Source of the DNA: Pseudoalteromonas luteoviolacea S2607
GTDB lineage: Bacteria; Pseudomonadota; Gammaproteobacteria; Enterobacterales; Alteromonadaceae
Assembly (NCBI RefSeq): GCF_001625575.1
Contig: NZ_AUXV01000016.1
Location: 1 to 64,000 of the forward strand
Direction of reading: 5' to 3'
Length of the DNA stretch: 64,000 nt
The notes below the pieces were generated by a model. The model saw only the letters and a program-made list of their open reading frames with translations, was not told the origin of the DNA and did not search any database. Shown here one piece after another: positions 18,339-26,119 of the stretch (position 1 is the stretch's first letter; each line of letters starts with the position of its first letter). A program made the position numbers and the translations under genes.

Positions 18339-19967
18339 TTACTCAGATTCTGGCAAATAGTAGTGTGTATCGCGGTCGCTGGTGAGGTACCAGTTCTGTG
18401 CTTGTTCACCGCTGGATTCGACCCAAGTTTCATACTCAGGGTACGCCCAAAGCACATCAATATATTCACGAGGGTAATTCCACTCTTCGCTTACCGTTAA
18501 TGCCCACGGAAGGTTGTCTGCTGTTCTGAAGTAGCGGTTACTGTTCGCATCAGACGTGTCGTCGACCTTACCAAATCGGGTTTGGTCAAATAAATCTGTT
18601 GGCGGGTAATCGGCCATGTGCACTTCAATTGTTCTGTCGGCGGTTCTGAAGATGAAAAAGTCCATATCAGAAACGTTCAGCGATGCTTGAGACTCGGCAA
18701 ATGTAACGTCCAGTGTAAAAGGCACTGGTTCGAAATAATTACATGTCTTAACTGTGTTAAAGTGCGAACATTGACCTGACTGACCTGTTTGCGTGAAGAC
18801 CTGTGTACTGCTCCACAGTTGAAGAACTGCATTGCTTTGGAACTCTTCCGCAGACTTGTCGAAGCTTTGTCCATCGATGGTAATAGTGGCGCTTTCAATG
18901 AGGTCTGGTGTTGAGCCCATTATACGCAAGCCATACCCGTTTTCAAAAGCAGCGCCACGCGCAGTTATCCAGCCGTGTAAAATAAACCCACTGACAAGAT
19001 TATCCGCGTCCAACGTGGTTTGAATGCGTTGCTTGACTACAAGGTCATTCATGTCGTAATCGCCTCGTTGCGGCCAGTTATCTTCATAAGCCAGCGTCGA
19101 TACTCCCGTTTCAGAAGGGAAGTACTGGCTGTGAGAGCGACGGTAGTTGTTTGGGAACTCGTCTTGCTCATCTGGGATCCCGTCTGCGTCACTGTCATTG
19201 GCCTCAGGCATGGTCACTAAGTTGGTTGAAGAGATTGCGGAACCAGGGCTAGCAGTGACACTGAATACTGCGTCGTTGAAGTCATTGTCGCCCCATGTGC
19301 GCGGTAAATCTTCAAAGCCAATGACCACTTCTTGTTCCTGCTCATCATAAAGAAGTACACAGTGTTGTCTCAATTCCTCTGTAGGTTCAGGATTTAAAGA
19401 TGAGATTGAATAATAGTAGGGAATTTGCCAATTCTTAACGCCGGTGTAGTACCAAAAGCCATTGGCTGCAACGAAAAAGCCGATACTGGTGCCTGCTGGG
19501 AAAGTACCAATGCTGACCCGATGCCCATTGGTTAAGTGAGGGTAACTTAAGTTCGGAAATACGATGGTTTCTTGTACTTCCTCTGCGGAAGTTGGTGGGT
19601 TTTGTGGGTCGAAGGTAAAGTATCCAAACGAGTTTTTGTATCCCGCACCTTCATGTATAAAGGTGATAAACACCTCAGCTTCTTCGTTTAGATGAATGGT
19701 AGAACCTTCATCACCAGTGATGAAAGCCTCGTTTACCTTAGCTTCTGGCAACGCATTGCTTATACGTTGAAAGAAATCGCTACTATACTGGTCTCGCGCA
19801 TAGATCATACTGTCTGGCTTACCTGTATTCTGGTTGTAGCCGCTAGGCCAAGCCTGTCCTGATTGAAACTGCCATACGTATTGCCCATCCACTACCTGCA
19901 CCGCCAGCGTTGGTGACGCTGTTGCACACAATGCAGCTCCTAAGCACATCTTAGTTAAGTAGTTCAT
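18339..19967 (-). CDS. Secreted DUF4114/LruC-domain protein
   Basis: A 542-residue exported protein with a signal peptide (ALCATASPTLA, cleavage near residue 22). Around residues 204-243 is a DUF4114-type block (VVIGFEDLPRTWGDNDFNDA), rich in Asp and Asn. Then comes a thrombospondin-3-like calcium loop (DSDADGIPDEQDEFP) and an LruC/DUF4842-type domain (WPQRGDYDMNDLVVKQRI) running to near the C-terminus. No PEP-CTERM or LPXTG tail is seen; it ends RDTHYYLPESE. A strong sigma-54 site lies 40 bases before its ATG. Secretion and calcium binding follow from motifs; a role as matrix or surface protein coupled to the polysaccharide is inferred from context. Confidence 0.82.
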   Translation of the reverse strand: MNYLTKMCLGAALCATASPTLAVQVVDGQYVWQFQSGQAWPSGYNQNTGKPDSMIYARDQYSSDFFQRISNALPEAKVNEAFITGDEGSTIHLNEEAEVFITFIHEGAGYKNSFGYFTFDPQNPPTSAEEVQETIVFPNLSYPHLTNGHRVSIGTFPAGTSIGFFVAANGFWYYTGVKNWQIPYYYSISSLNPEPTEELRQHCVLLYDEQEQEVVIGFEDLPRTWGDNDFNDAVFSVTASPGSAISSTNLVTMPEANDSDADGIPDEQDEFPNNYRRSHSQYFPSETGVSTLAYEDNWPQRGDYDMNDLVVKQRIQTTLDADNLVSGFILHGWITARGAAFENGYGLRIMGSTPDLIESATITIDGQSFDKSAEEFQSNAVLQLWSSTQVFTQTGQSGQCSHFNTVKTCNYFEPVPFTLDVTFAESQASLNVSDMDFFIFRTADRTIEVHMADYPPTDLFDQTRFGKVDDTSDANSNRYFRTADNLPWALTVSEEWNYPREYIDVLWAYPEYETWVESSGEQAQNWYLTSDRDTHYYLPESE

Positions 19968-20006
19968 AGTAAGAACCTTGTATTCAGTTGATGATATACC
20001 TGAGAG

Positions 20007-20022
20007 AGCAGTAACTATGCCA
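20007..20022 (-). promoter_or_regulatory. Predicted sigma-54 promoter of the LruC-lipoprotein operon
   Basis: Reads TGGCATAGTTACTGCT on the minus strand, one of the best matches in the window to TGGCAC-N5-TTGCW, with exact GG-GC spacing, 40 bases before the ATG. An ATTGCGAAAATAC element lies 58-70 bases upstream (20080-20092, minus strand). Confidence 0.68.
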
Positions 20023-20202
20023 AATTTGAGTTGTTATATATAACAGTGGGTTACGCATTTTATAAGCGAGTTTTAAGGCGTATTTTCGCAATATTGAAAG
20101 TAATTATTTTCTCATTTTTAAAATTGAGAAAATAACTTTTTGGGCAAAATGCTGTTCTTTTGCTTTATTAATAAATAGCAGCAATATTTTTGAGGGTATG
20201 TG

Positions 20203-20946
20203 ATGACGAATAGAGCAGCGACGACTTTAGTTTTCAGTGTGGCACTAAATGGCTATCAGTGGCGCTATAGTCATTGTATTAAAAGCCATAAGCAATACGC
20301 TAAAAAAATGAATTACCAATATGTTGTGGTATCTCGACCTATATTCACTTCGTTAGGAGTGGAGTGTTGTTGGTTAAAGCTTCTGTTGTTAAAAGCAGCA
20401 TTAGAGGCTGGCTATAGTAAGGTGCTGTTCGTTGATGCTGATGCACTCATTCAACCAACCTGTCCACCAGTTGAACAACTTATAAAGGAAGATAAGTTTC
20501 TCTATATGGCCCATGGCTACAGTGGAGAGATAAACTCCGGTATTATGCTGATGCAACGCTCTCAAGCCGCATTGAATTGGATCAATGAAGTATTGGCTTC
20601 GATTTGCACGCCAGTGGCGGAGTCAGAAGGGATAGGGTGGGGTGAAAATGGCCATGTTGCGCACTTTGCAAAGGCTTGGGATGGGTTTCAATTAATATCC
20701 CCAAAATGGAACAATACTTATGCTAAGGAAATGAATGACTACATAAGGCATTTTAATTTTGGACCATTAAAAAATAGTTGGTCAGATAAAGTAATTCATA
20801 AAGTGATATTTAAAGTGAGTAAAATTTTGCTTAAGTGTGATTTAAACGATATGGGCCAACAGGAGAAAAAGCTACAGGTGGTGCAGCATAAGCTTCCTAA
20901 ATTATTCAACCGCGTGGTTCGGTTATATCCAGAGTTCTCTAAGTAA
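20203..20946 (+). CDS. Putative GT-A glycosyltransferase with DAD motif
   Basis: A 247-residue protein resembling nucleotide-sugar transferases of the GT34/GMA12-like type. It opens with VFSVALNGYQWRYSHCIKSH, has a conserved WLKLLLLKAAL helix, and has LFVDADALIQP, whose DAD should bind metal and donor sugar. A NSGIMLMQRSQAALNWI block follows. Family assignment is tentative. GTG 20200 is also in frame, but ATG 20203 has GAGG seven bases upstream. The leader (TTTTTGAGGGT) resembles those of the next two units. Upstream at 20141 there is only a poor sigma-54-like match. Confidence 0.7.
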   Translation: MTNRAATTLVFSVALNGYQWRYSHCIKSHKQYAKKMNYQYVVVSRPIFTSLGVECCWLKLLLLKAALEAGYSKVLFVDADALIQPTCPPVEQLIKEDKFLYMAHGYSGEINSGIMLMQRSQAALNWINEVLASICTPVAESEGIGWGENGHVAHFAKAWDGFQLISPKWNNTYAKEMNDYIRHFNFGPLKNSWSDKVIHKVIFKVSKILLKCDLNDMGQQEKKLQVVQHKLPKLFNRVVRLYPEFSK

Positions 20947-20987
20947 ATTGGCACAAAATAAATAGCCTTCACTATATTTCTTACCGT

Positions 20988-21035
20988 TTTCTTATTTTAA
21001 AAAAAGCTTTTCGATTTAGTTCGCAAAATAAGAAA
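20988..21035 (+). promoter_or_regulatory. Inverted repeat upstream of the WecG-like gene
   Basis: TTTCTTATTTT (20988-20998) and AAAATAAGAAA (21025-21035) are perfect complements separated by 26 bases; the second arm overlaps TTCGCAAAATAAG. It lies 73-120 bases upstream of the sigma-54 promoter, where an enhancer would be expected. It could instead be a terminator-like hairpin for the preceding gene. Confidence 0.35.
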
Positions 21036-21107
21036 TTAATATACCCAACAAGTTTAAAAGTTTTGTTTTTCCATTTAAAATCAGTTGATTAAAATTTAAT
21101 TTTGGAT

Positions 21108-21123
21108 TGGCACACTCCTCGCT
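21108..21123 (+). promoter_or_regulatory. Predicted sigma-54 promoter of the WecG-like/priming transferase unit
   Basis: Reads TGGCACACTCCTCGCT: a perfect -24 element TGGCAC and a -12 TCGCT with exact spacing, 37 bases before the ATG. A block just upstream (AAAATCAG, five bases, TAAAATTT) is shared with the promoter at 23268. Confidence 0.7.
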
Positions 21124-21159
21124 ACTCCCTCCTCAGATAAAAATATTTGAGGGTGAATT

Positions 21160-22416
21160 ATGTTGGACGATAAAATCACACATCACGCAAGCAAAACGAC
21201 AGAGCAAAGCTGTGCTCGTCGAATAGTGAGAGTTGCTTGTGCTTTAACTTTAATCGGTTGTTTGCTTCCACTTTTTGCGTTTAACACTGTGCTGAGTGTT
21301 TTACTTATTCGTGCACCTCTTAAGAAGCAAAAATGGCTAGACATTGGCGGCGGTGTTGTTGAGCTGTATGTATGGCAAGCAGGCGTTTTTAAAAGCAGCG
21401 CCCTCGTCTTCAATATTATGCGTGATGATATTCATTTTGTAGGTACGCCGATTATCTGGGGTCAGACGTCAGTTCCTAATGTTCGTAGGTTTAAATCTCC
21501 TTGCGCCAAAGCAGGCGTATTTGACAGCTTGCAGCTGCATCGTCTAACCGGGCTGGTGGCAGGAGACATCCCTAGCTTATTGGCGGCACAAAATGCGCAA
21601 AGCGTGGCAAAAGATTTTGCAATGGTTTTGAAAATTTTGCTATGTCGCTGTATCTATGTTGACGGCGGTGCTAAACAGGCAAATTCCTCTGTATTTGGCA
21701 TCCCATTTGACAACACGATGATGGATGATGCTGTGAACTGGGTATGTGCGCCTCACACCAAAGAGCATTACTGTCAGGTTGGCTACTTTTTGAACGCCAA
21801 TTCCATCAACCTAGCAGCTAGTAATTCAGAGCTGCGAGAGACACTGTCTCAAAGTAACAAAAACTTCGCTGACGGTTCAGGTATGCGCTTAGCGTCTCGT
21901 CACGCGGGCATAGACTTAGCCGACAATATAAATGGTACCGACATGTTGCCCGTACTTTGCAGCAAGGCCTTAGAGACTGGCAGCTCTTTCTTTTTACTTG
22001 GCGCAAAAGAAGGGGTTGCTGAACAAGCAGGTAAAGCGCTCGAAGCACGGTTCCCAGGCCTTGATATTCGTGGCACACACCATGGATATTTCAAAGATGA
22101 CAGTGAAATCATCGAAAAAATTAATAATAGCGGCGCAACCATTTTACTAGTTGCGTTGGGCTCTCCCCGCCAAGAGATGTGGCTGGCGCAAAACAAACAC
22201 CGTCTTGATTGTCGTTGTGCGCTTGCTGTTGGTGGCTTATTTGACTTCTTTTCAGGTTCTATCCCAAGAGCGCCGTTGTGGATGCGTGAGCTAGGGCTTG
22301 AATGGATTTGGCGTCTCATGCAAGAACCCAAAGCCAAATTCAAGCGGTACGTTATTGGTAATCCAGTTTTCTTATTCAGAGTTTATGTTTTAAAACAATC
22401 TATCAGAGGGCTTTAA
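21160..22416 (+). CDS. WecG/TagA/CpsF-family glycosyltransferase with a degenerate sugar-transferase-like N-terminus
   Basis: A 418-residue protein in two parts. Residues 1-150 have a membrane segment (25-52) and echoes of bacterial priming transferases (VFNIMRDDIHFVGTP in place of LLNVLKGDMSLVGPRP, and HRLTGL), but the catalytic Asp-Glu block is absent. Residues 175-400 form the WecG/TagA/CpsF domain, with NADGSGM-type (FADGSGMRLASR), GTDM, LLGAKEGVAEQA, VALGSPRQEMWL and LEWIWRLMQEPKAKFKRY motifs. It likely adds the second sugar to the lipid-linked first sugar, with the N-terminus as membrane anchor. The real priming transferase follows after two bases. Confidence 0.85.
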   Translation: MLDDKITHHASKTTEQSCARRIVRVACALTLIGCLLPLFAFNTVLSVLLIRAPLKKQKWLDIGGGVVELYVWQAGVFKSSALVFNIMRDDIHFVGTPIIWGQTSVPNVRRFKSPCAKAGVFDSLQLHRLTGLVAGDIPSLLAAQNAQSVAKDFAMVLKILLCRCIYVDGGAKQANSSVFGIPFDNTMMDDAVNWVCAPHTKEHYCQVGYFLNANSINLAASNSELRETLSQSNKNFADGSGMRLASRHAGIDLADNINGTDMLPVLCSKALETGSSFFLLGAKEGVAEQAGKALEARFPGLDIRGTHHGYFKDDSEIIEKINNSGATILLVALGSPRQEMWLAQNKHRLDCRCALAVGGLFDFFSGSIPRAPLWMRELGLEWIWRLMQEPKAKFKRYVIGNPVFLFRVYVLKQSIRGL

Positions 22417-22418
22417 TC

Positions 22419-23099
22419 ATGGAAATTACAAACAAAATTTCAACTACAGCCACAGTAAGAACAATCAAAGCGGTACGCAAAGTCAGTGTGGATGGTGTCC
22501 ACCATGGTATCCCTGTATGGCTGCAACGTGCTGTTGCAACACTTGGCTTACTCGCGATTAGCCCTTTGTTAGCCCTACTAATGTTGGCAATTAAGCTAGA
22601 GAGCAAAGGTCCATGTGTTTTCAAGCAAGTTCGGGTAGGTAAATATGGTCGTCGTTTTACCATGTACAAGTTCCGCTCAATGTATATGCAAGACGATCCT
22701 CGTTTTAAAGCGCCTGAACAAAAAAACAGCTCTAGAGAGGGGGTATGTCAAAAGTATATCCATGACCCTCGCATTACATGTATTGGCCGCTTTATTCGCA
22801 AATATTCAATTGATGAATTGCCTCAGCTGCTGAATGTAGTGAAAGGCGACATGTTACTCATTGGTCCAAGACCTGCTTTAGAGATGGAAGTTGCGCAGTA
22901 TGAACCTAGTCAGCTATCGCGCTTGAACAGTGAACAGGGTTTAACGGGGCTTTGGCAAGTAACGGGTAGAGCAGATACAACGTTTGAACAACAAGTGCAA
23001 TTAGATGAGCAGTACATTCAAGAGCAAAGCATCATGAGTGATGTGAAAATATTACTGAAAACGGTACCGTGTGTACTAGGTGCAAAAGGCGCATATTAA
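22419..23099 (+). CDS. Undecaprenyl-phosphate sugar phosphotransferase (priming, WcaJ/PglC-type)
   Basis: Starts repeat-unit synthesis by moving a sugar-1-phosphate onto undecaprenyl phosphate at the inner membrane. The 226-residue protein has one hydrophobic segment (residues 35-58) and then the conserved core: GPCVFKQVRVGKYGRRF, YKFRSM, DPRIT, the catalytic SIDELPQLLNVVKGDM with the Asp-Glu dyad, GPRPA and GLTGLWQVTGR. The N-terminal 28 residues are hydrophilic and not conserved. It starts two bases after the WecG-like stop and ends before a terminator, so the two genes form one unit. The sugar cannot be told from sequence. Confidence 0.93.
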   Translation: MEITNKISTTATVRTIKAVRKVSVDGVHHGIPVWLQRAVATLGLLAISPLLALLMLAIKLESKGPCVFKQVRVGKYGRRFTMYKFRSMYMQDDPRFKAPEQKNSSREGVCQKYIHDPRITCIGRFIRKYSIDELPQLLNVVKGDMLLIGPRPALEMEVAQYEPSQLSRLNSEQGLTGLWQVTGRADTTFEQQVQLDEQYIQEQSIMSDVKILLKTVPCVLGAKGAY

Positions 23100-23118
23100 A
23101 AAGTAGAGTTTTCAAGGG

Positions 23119-23146
23119 GTCGGTGCTGTCTGCGCCGACTTTTTTA
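23119..23146 (+). terminator. Terminator after the priming transferase gene
   Basis: GTCGGTGC and GCGCCGAC form an 8-bp stem with one G-T pair and a 5-base loop, followed by six T. It separates this unit from the next sigma-54 promoter. Confidence 0.85.
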
Positions 23147-23267
23147 TTTTAAAAAATTCCCACCTAATTATTATCGAAATGCAAAAATTCAATTTCCAAT
23201 CTGCATATTTGTCCTTTTGTAATTATTAATGTTATTAAAAATCAGAATCTTAAAATTTGTTTTTTAT

Positions 23268-23283
23268 TGGCACACAGTCTGCA
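23268..23283 (+). promoter_or_regulatory. Predicted sigma-54 promoter of the pyruvyl transferase unit
   Basis: Reads TGGCACACAGTCTGCA: a perfect -24 TGGCAC, -12 CTGCA and exact spacing, 37 bases before the ATG. The ten bases ATTGGCACAC are identical to the promoter at 21108. An ATGCAAAAATTC element lies at 23179-23190. Confidence 0.72.
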
Positions 23284-23319
23284 ATTAGTTACTCAGACAT
23301 TCAGATTTGAGGACTAATC

Positions 23320-24459
23320 ATGCAAAGCAAAAGCGACATATTTGTAGTGGGATATTACGGCATGCGCAATAGCGGAGACGACGCTTTGATGTTAGCGAGC
23401 GTTGAAGGCGCTAAGCACGCATTTAGCTCCAACAGTGTGGCCGTCAACGCAAGTCGCCAATACGGGCTTGTGAGGCAGCTGGAGTTACAAGGTCAGGGGC
23501 CGATGATGTTTAGAGGGCACCAACGCTTAACTAATTACAAACGCGCATTTGATGCGGAAACGATTGTCTTTGGTGGAGGGTCAGTGCTGCACTCTAGTAA
23601 GGATATTGCACAGAAATGCCACATGATATCTCTGTGCGGTAAAGAATCTAGCTATGCAGTTGGCGTTGGCATTGAAGCATTTAAAACCACGAAAGATGAA
23701 AAGCAGTGTGCTAAATTTTTAAATAAATGCCATTTCATTGGTGTAAGAGACGCGCAAAGCTACGAAATAGCTAAGTCTATCGCACCAAGTTCAAACGTCG
23801 CGCTGACCTTTGATTTAGCGCCTTCATTGTTGCACTATTTCGGAGACTCAATTCGCACGATTGACAGAAGAGGTGTCGCATTTAACTTCTGTCAGCAAGC
23901 CACCAATGCGTTTGGTGAAACGGATGCTTTAAACGAACGAGCGCGAGTACGCAAAGCAGTTAAACTCATCACGTCTGTTTGGGAGACCACACGTGAAGAT
24001 GTGTATTTAATCGAGCTTAACGACCATGGTGTACTTGGTGATAATCTAATTCATGATCAAATCATCAGCAAGCTTCCGAGTTACGTACCAATCAAGCGTA
24101 TTCGTTACACAATCAACCCACTGCGTATGCTGCAAAGTATGGCGATGTTCAAAGCTGTCGTTGGTATGAGGCTTCACGCTGCAATATATGCATATATGAT
24201 GAACACCCCTTTTATAAACCTGCAGTACCACAGCAAGTGTAAGCAGTGGTCTAAACAAATCGGCATGGCACAAGATTATCAATTTGACGCAAACGAATAC
24301 GAGCCTGAAAGCGTGATTAATACCATAAACAAGCTGGTGGCTGGGCACTGTGTTCCTCCGACTTTACCAGTGGAGCAAGCTATCGCGTTATCAATGAAGA
24401 ATTGGAGTAATGAATATGAACAGCATCAAGTTTTCAGTCGTAATCCCTCTTTACAATAA
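23320..24459 (+). CDS. Polysaccharide pyruvyl transferase family protein
   Basis: A 379-residue protein of the CsaB/WcaK family, which adds a pyruvate ketal to a sugar using phosphoenolpyruvate. It opens VVGYYGMRNSGDDALM, the family signature. It has FGGGSVLH, GVRDAQSYE and, in the C-terminal half, VGMRLHAAIYAYM with the conserved Arg and His. A ketal would give the polymer acidic groups. It is the first gene of a two-gene unit with its own sigma-54 promoter; the next gene overlaps its 3' end by 44 bases. Confidence 0.88.
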   Translation: MQSKSDIFVVGYYGMRNSGDDALMLASVEGAKHAFSSNSVAVNASRQYGLVRQLELQGQGPMMFRGHQRLTNYKRAFDAETIVFGGGSVLHSSKDIAQKCHMISLCGKESSYAVGVGIEAFKTTKDEKQCAKFLNKCHFIGVRDAQSYEIAKSIAPSSNVALTFDLAPSLLHYFGDSIRTIDRRGVAFNFCQQATNAFGETDALNERARVRKAVKLITSVWETTREDVYLIELNDHGVLGDNLIHDQIISKLPSYVPIKRIRYTINPLRMLQSMAMFKAVVGMRLHAAIYAYMMNTPFINLQYHSKCKQWSKQIGMAQDYQFDANEYEPESVINTINKLVAGHCVPPTLPVEQAIALSMKNWSNEYEQHQVFSRNPSLQ

Positions 24460-25345
24460 GAGTGAGTGCATCGAGCGCACCATTAAAAGTGTGCTTGAGC
24501 AGAGTTGTCCAGCGGACGAAATTGTCATTGTAGATGACGGTTCCACAGATGATAGTGTGGCTAAAGTAGAAGCGTTAAATGTGCCAAATTTAAAGTTGAT
24601 TCATCAAGAAAACCAAGGTGTTTCAGCCGCTAGAAACACTGGGGCTGAGCATTGCAGTAATGAATATATGGCGTTTTTGGATGCCGATGATACATGGACC
24701 CCGTTTTTCTTATCGCGTATTGCTGATTTGATCAGCCGCTTTCCTAATATGGGGCTTTATGCAACGCGTTACCAAAAAGTTTATGGCGACAATGAATTTC
24801 AAGACGCCAAAATTGCTCTAACCAAGTGGGATGCGTGTGGGTATGAAATGGATAACTATTTTGCCGTTGCTGCCAGTGGCGATTTACCATTTACCATGTC
24901 GAGCATTGTCGTTAGTAAGCCTGTTTTTCATGAGTTGGGCGGATTTCCACGCGGTGAGTGGATGGGAGAAGATCAGAGCTTCTATATTAACTTTGCAATG
25001 TATTCTCGCATTGCCTACACACCTGTTATCGAGAGTTTTTATTATCAGGGTACGCAAAATAGCGCATGTGATCAGGCACCACCACAGCAACTATGTCCTT
25101 TCGCTGAGCGACTTTTAACTGATATCAAAGAGGGACGAGTGGCTGAAAAGCTGAAGCCAATGGTCTTAAAATACGTAGGTGCACACATATGTGATTTAGC
25201 TAAACGTCACATTCAGCATCGTTCTTTAAAATATGCAGCGCAATTGTTGACACATCCTGCGTCGCGCAAGAGACCTGTACATTGGAGCTACTACAAGTTT
25301 GTAGCACTGCCTTTTGCTTATATCGCCAAACTGAAAGGGGCTTAA
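24416..25345 (+). CDS. Family 2 glycosyltransferase
   Basis: A 309-residue GT-A enzyme with SVVIPLYNKSECIERTIKSV, VDDGSTDDS, AARNTGAEH and FLDADDTWT motifs, plus a later acidic block (RGEWMGEDQSFYINF) typical of the catalytic base region. In-frame ATG codons stand at 24410 and 24416; GGAG lies eight bases before 24416 but only two before 24410, so 24416 is chosen. It overlaps the end of the pyruvyl transferase gene and should be translationally coupled. The sugar is unknown. It is the last gene of the polysaccharide locus, convergent with lpxH. Confidence 0.88.
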   Translation: MNSIKFSVVIPLYNKSECIERTIKSVLEQSCPADEIVIVDDGSTDDSVAKVEALNVPNLKLIHQENQGVSAARNTGAEHCSNEYMAFLDADDTWTPFFLSRIADLISRFPNMGLYATRYQKVYGDNEFQDAKIALTKWDACGYEMDNYFAVAASGDLPFTMSSIVVSKPVFHELGGFPRGEWMGEDQSFYINFAMYSRIAYTPVIESFYYQGTQNSACDQAPPQQLCPFAERLLTDIKEGRVAEKLKPMVLKYVGAHICDLAKRHIQHRSLKYAAQLLTHPASRKRPVHWSYYKFVALPFAYIAKLKGA

Positions 25346-25370
25346 TAAATACTCCGACCGCGAGCATCTG

Positions 25371-26105
25371 CTAAGAGTGGCTGTGCTCGTTGTAACCATG
25401 TTGCTCGAGCGACTGGCCATGTTCGGTTACTACTAAGTAAGAGCTTTGGCTATACCAATCACCCAAAACAGTGCGCGTATGGTTTGCACCTTGGTGCACG
25501 TGTGGCCTATGCGTGTGGCCATGGATCATATTTTTGACATCAAATCTATCAAACATATTTTGCACGGCATCTGGGGTGACGTCCAAAATACTCGGAGCTT
25601 TACCCATTTGTGTAATCTTACTCTTTTCTCGAGCATTTTTCGCGACTCGGCGTCTATACCAAAGAGGCATAGCAAGCATGAGTCGTGGCCACCACCAGCC
25701 TCTGCTTTTTTTACGAAACTTCTGATACTCAATATCTTGTGTACACATTTCATCGCCGTGCAGTATCACGGTGGGAGTGCCGTATAGGTTAATGACGGTC
25801 TGCTCAGGTAAAAGAGTCATACCACACAAGTCCGCATACTTTTGGCCAATTAAAAAGTCTCTGTTGCCATGGATAAAAAAGAGCTTAGTGCCATTATCAC
25901 TGATTTTTTTTAGCTTTTGCGCAATGTCTAACGCCAGAGGGTCACCTTCATCATCGCCAATCCAGACTTCAAAAAAGTCACCGAGGATGTATAAAGCGTC
26001 GACATCTGAATTGATGCAGTTATCGAGAAACAAATAAAAGGCGTTGGTTATGTCAGGGCGGTGCTCAGTTAAGTGCAGATCAGAAATAAAATAGGTTTTG
26101 CGCAT
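25371..26105 (-). CDS. lpxH: UDP-2,3-diacylglucosamine diphosphatase LpxH
   Basis: Cuts UDP-2,3-diacylglucosamine to lipid X and UMP in lipid A synthesis; peripheral at the inner membrane. The 244-residue protein has the metallophosphatase motifs in order: ISDLHL, GDFFEVWIGDD, GNRDFL, LHGDE and HGHTHRP. It follows ppiB on the same strand, separated by a terminator. lpxH-ppiB divergent from cysS is a conserved order, so this marks the right border of the accessory polysaccharide locus. Confidence 0.95.
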   Translation of the reverse strand: MRKTYFISDLHLTEHRPDITNAFYLFLDNCINSDVDALYILGDFFEVWIGDDEGDPLALDIAQKLKKISDNGTKLFFIHGNRDFLIGQKYADLCGMTLLPEQTVINLYGTPTVILHGDEMCTQDIEYQKFRKKSRGWWWPRLMLAMPLWYRRRVAKNAREKSKITQMGKAPSILDVTPDAVQNMFDRFDVKNMIHGHTHRPHVHQGANHTRTVLGDWYSQSSYLVVTEHGQSLEQHGYNEHSHS

Positions 26106-26119
26106 GGGGTCTCTTGTTG

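Noticed and set aside
18339..19967. PEP-CTERM/exosortase system
   Set aside because: A sigma-54 regulator beside polysaccharide genes recalls such systems, but the LruC-domain protein has no PEP motif or C-terminal membrane segment with a basic tail, and no exosortase is in the window.
20141..20156. Sigma-54 site before the 20203 glycosyltransferase (TGGGCAAAATGCTGTT)
   Set aside because: Both halves deviate (GGGC and GT), and it is further from the ATG than the others. Kept only as a remark.
20947..20962. A second TGGCAC word just after the 20203 gene
   Set aside because: There is no GC pair at the -12 position, so it is not a sigma-54 promoter.
9358..25345. Recent horizontal transfer by a mobile element
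   Set aside because: No transposase, integrase, tRNA-end duplication or direct repeats are seen at the borders. Base composition looks broadly similar by eye. An accessory island remains possible but is not shown.
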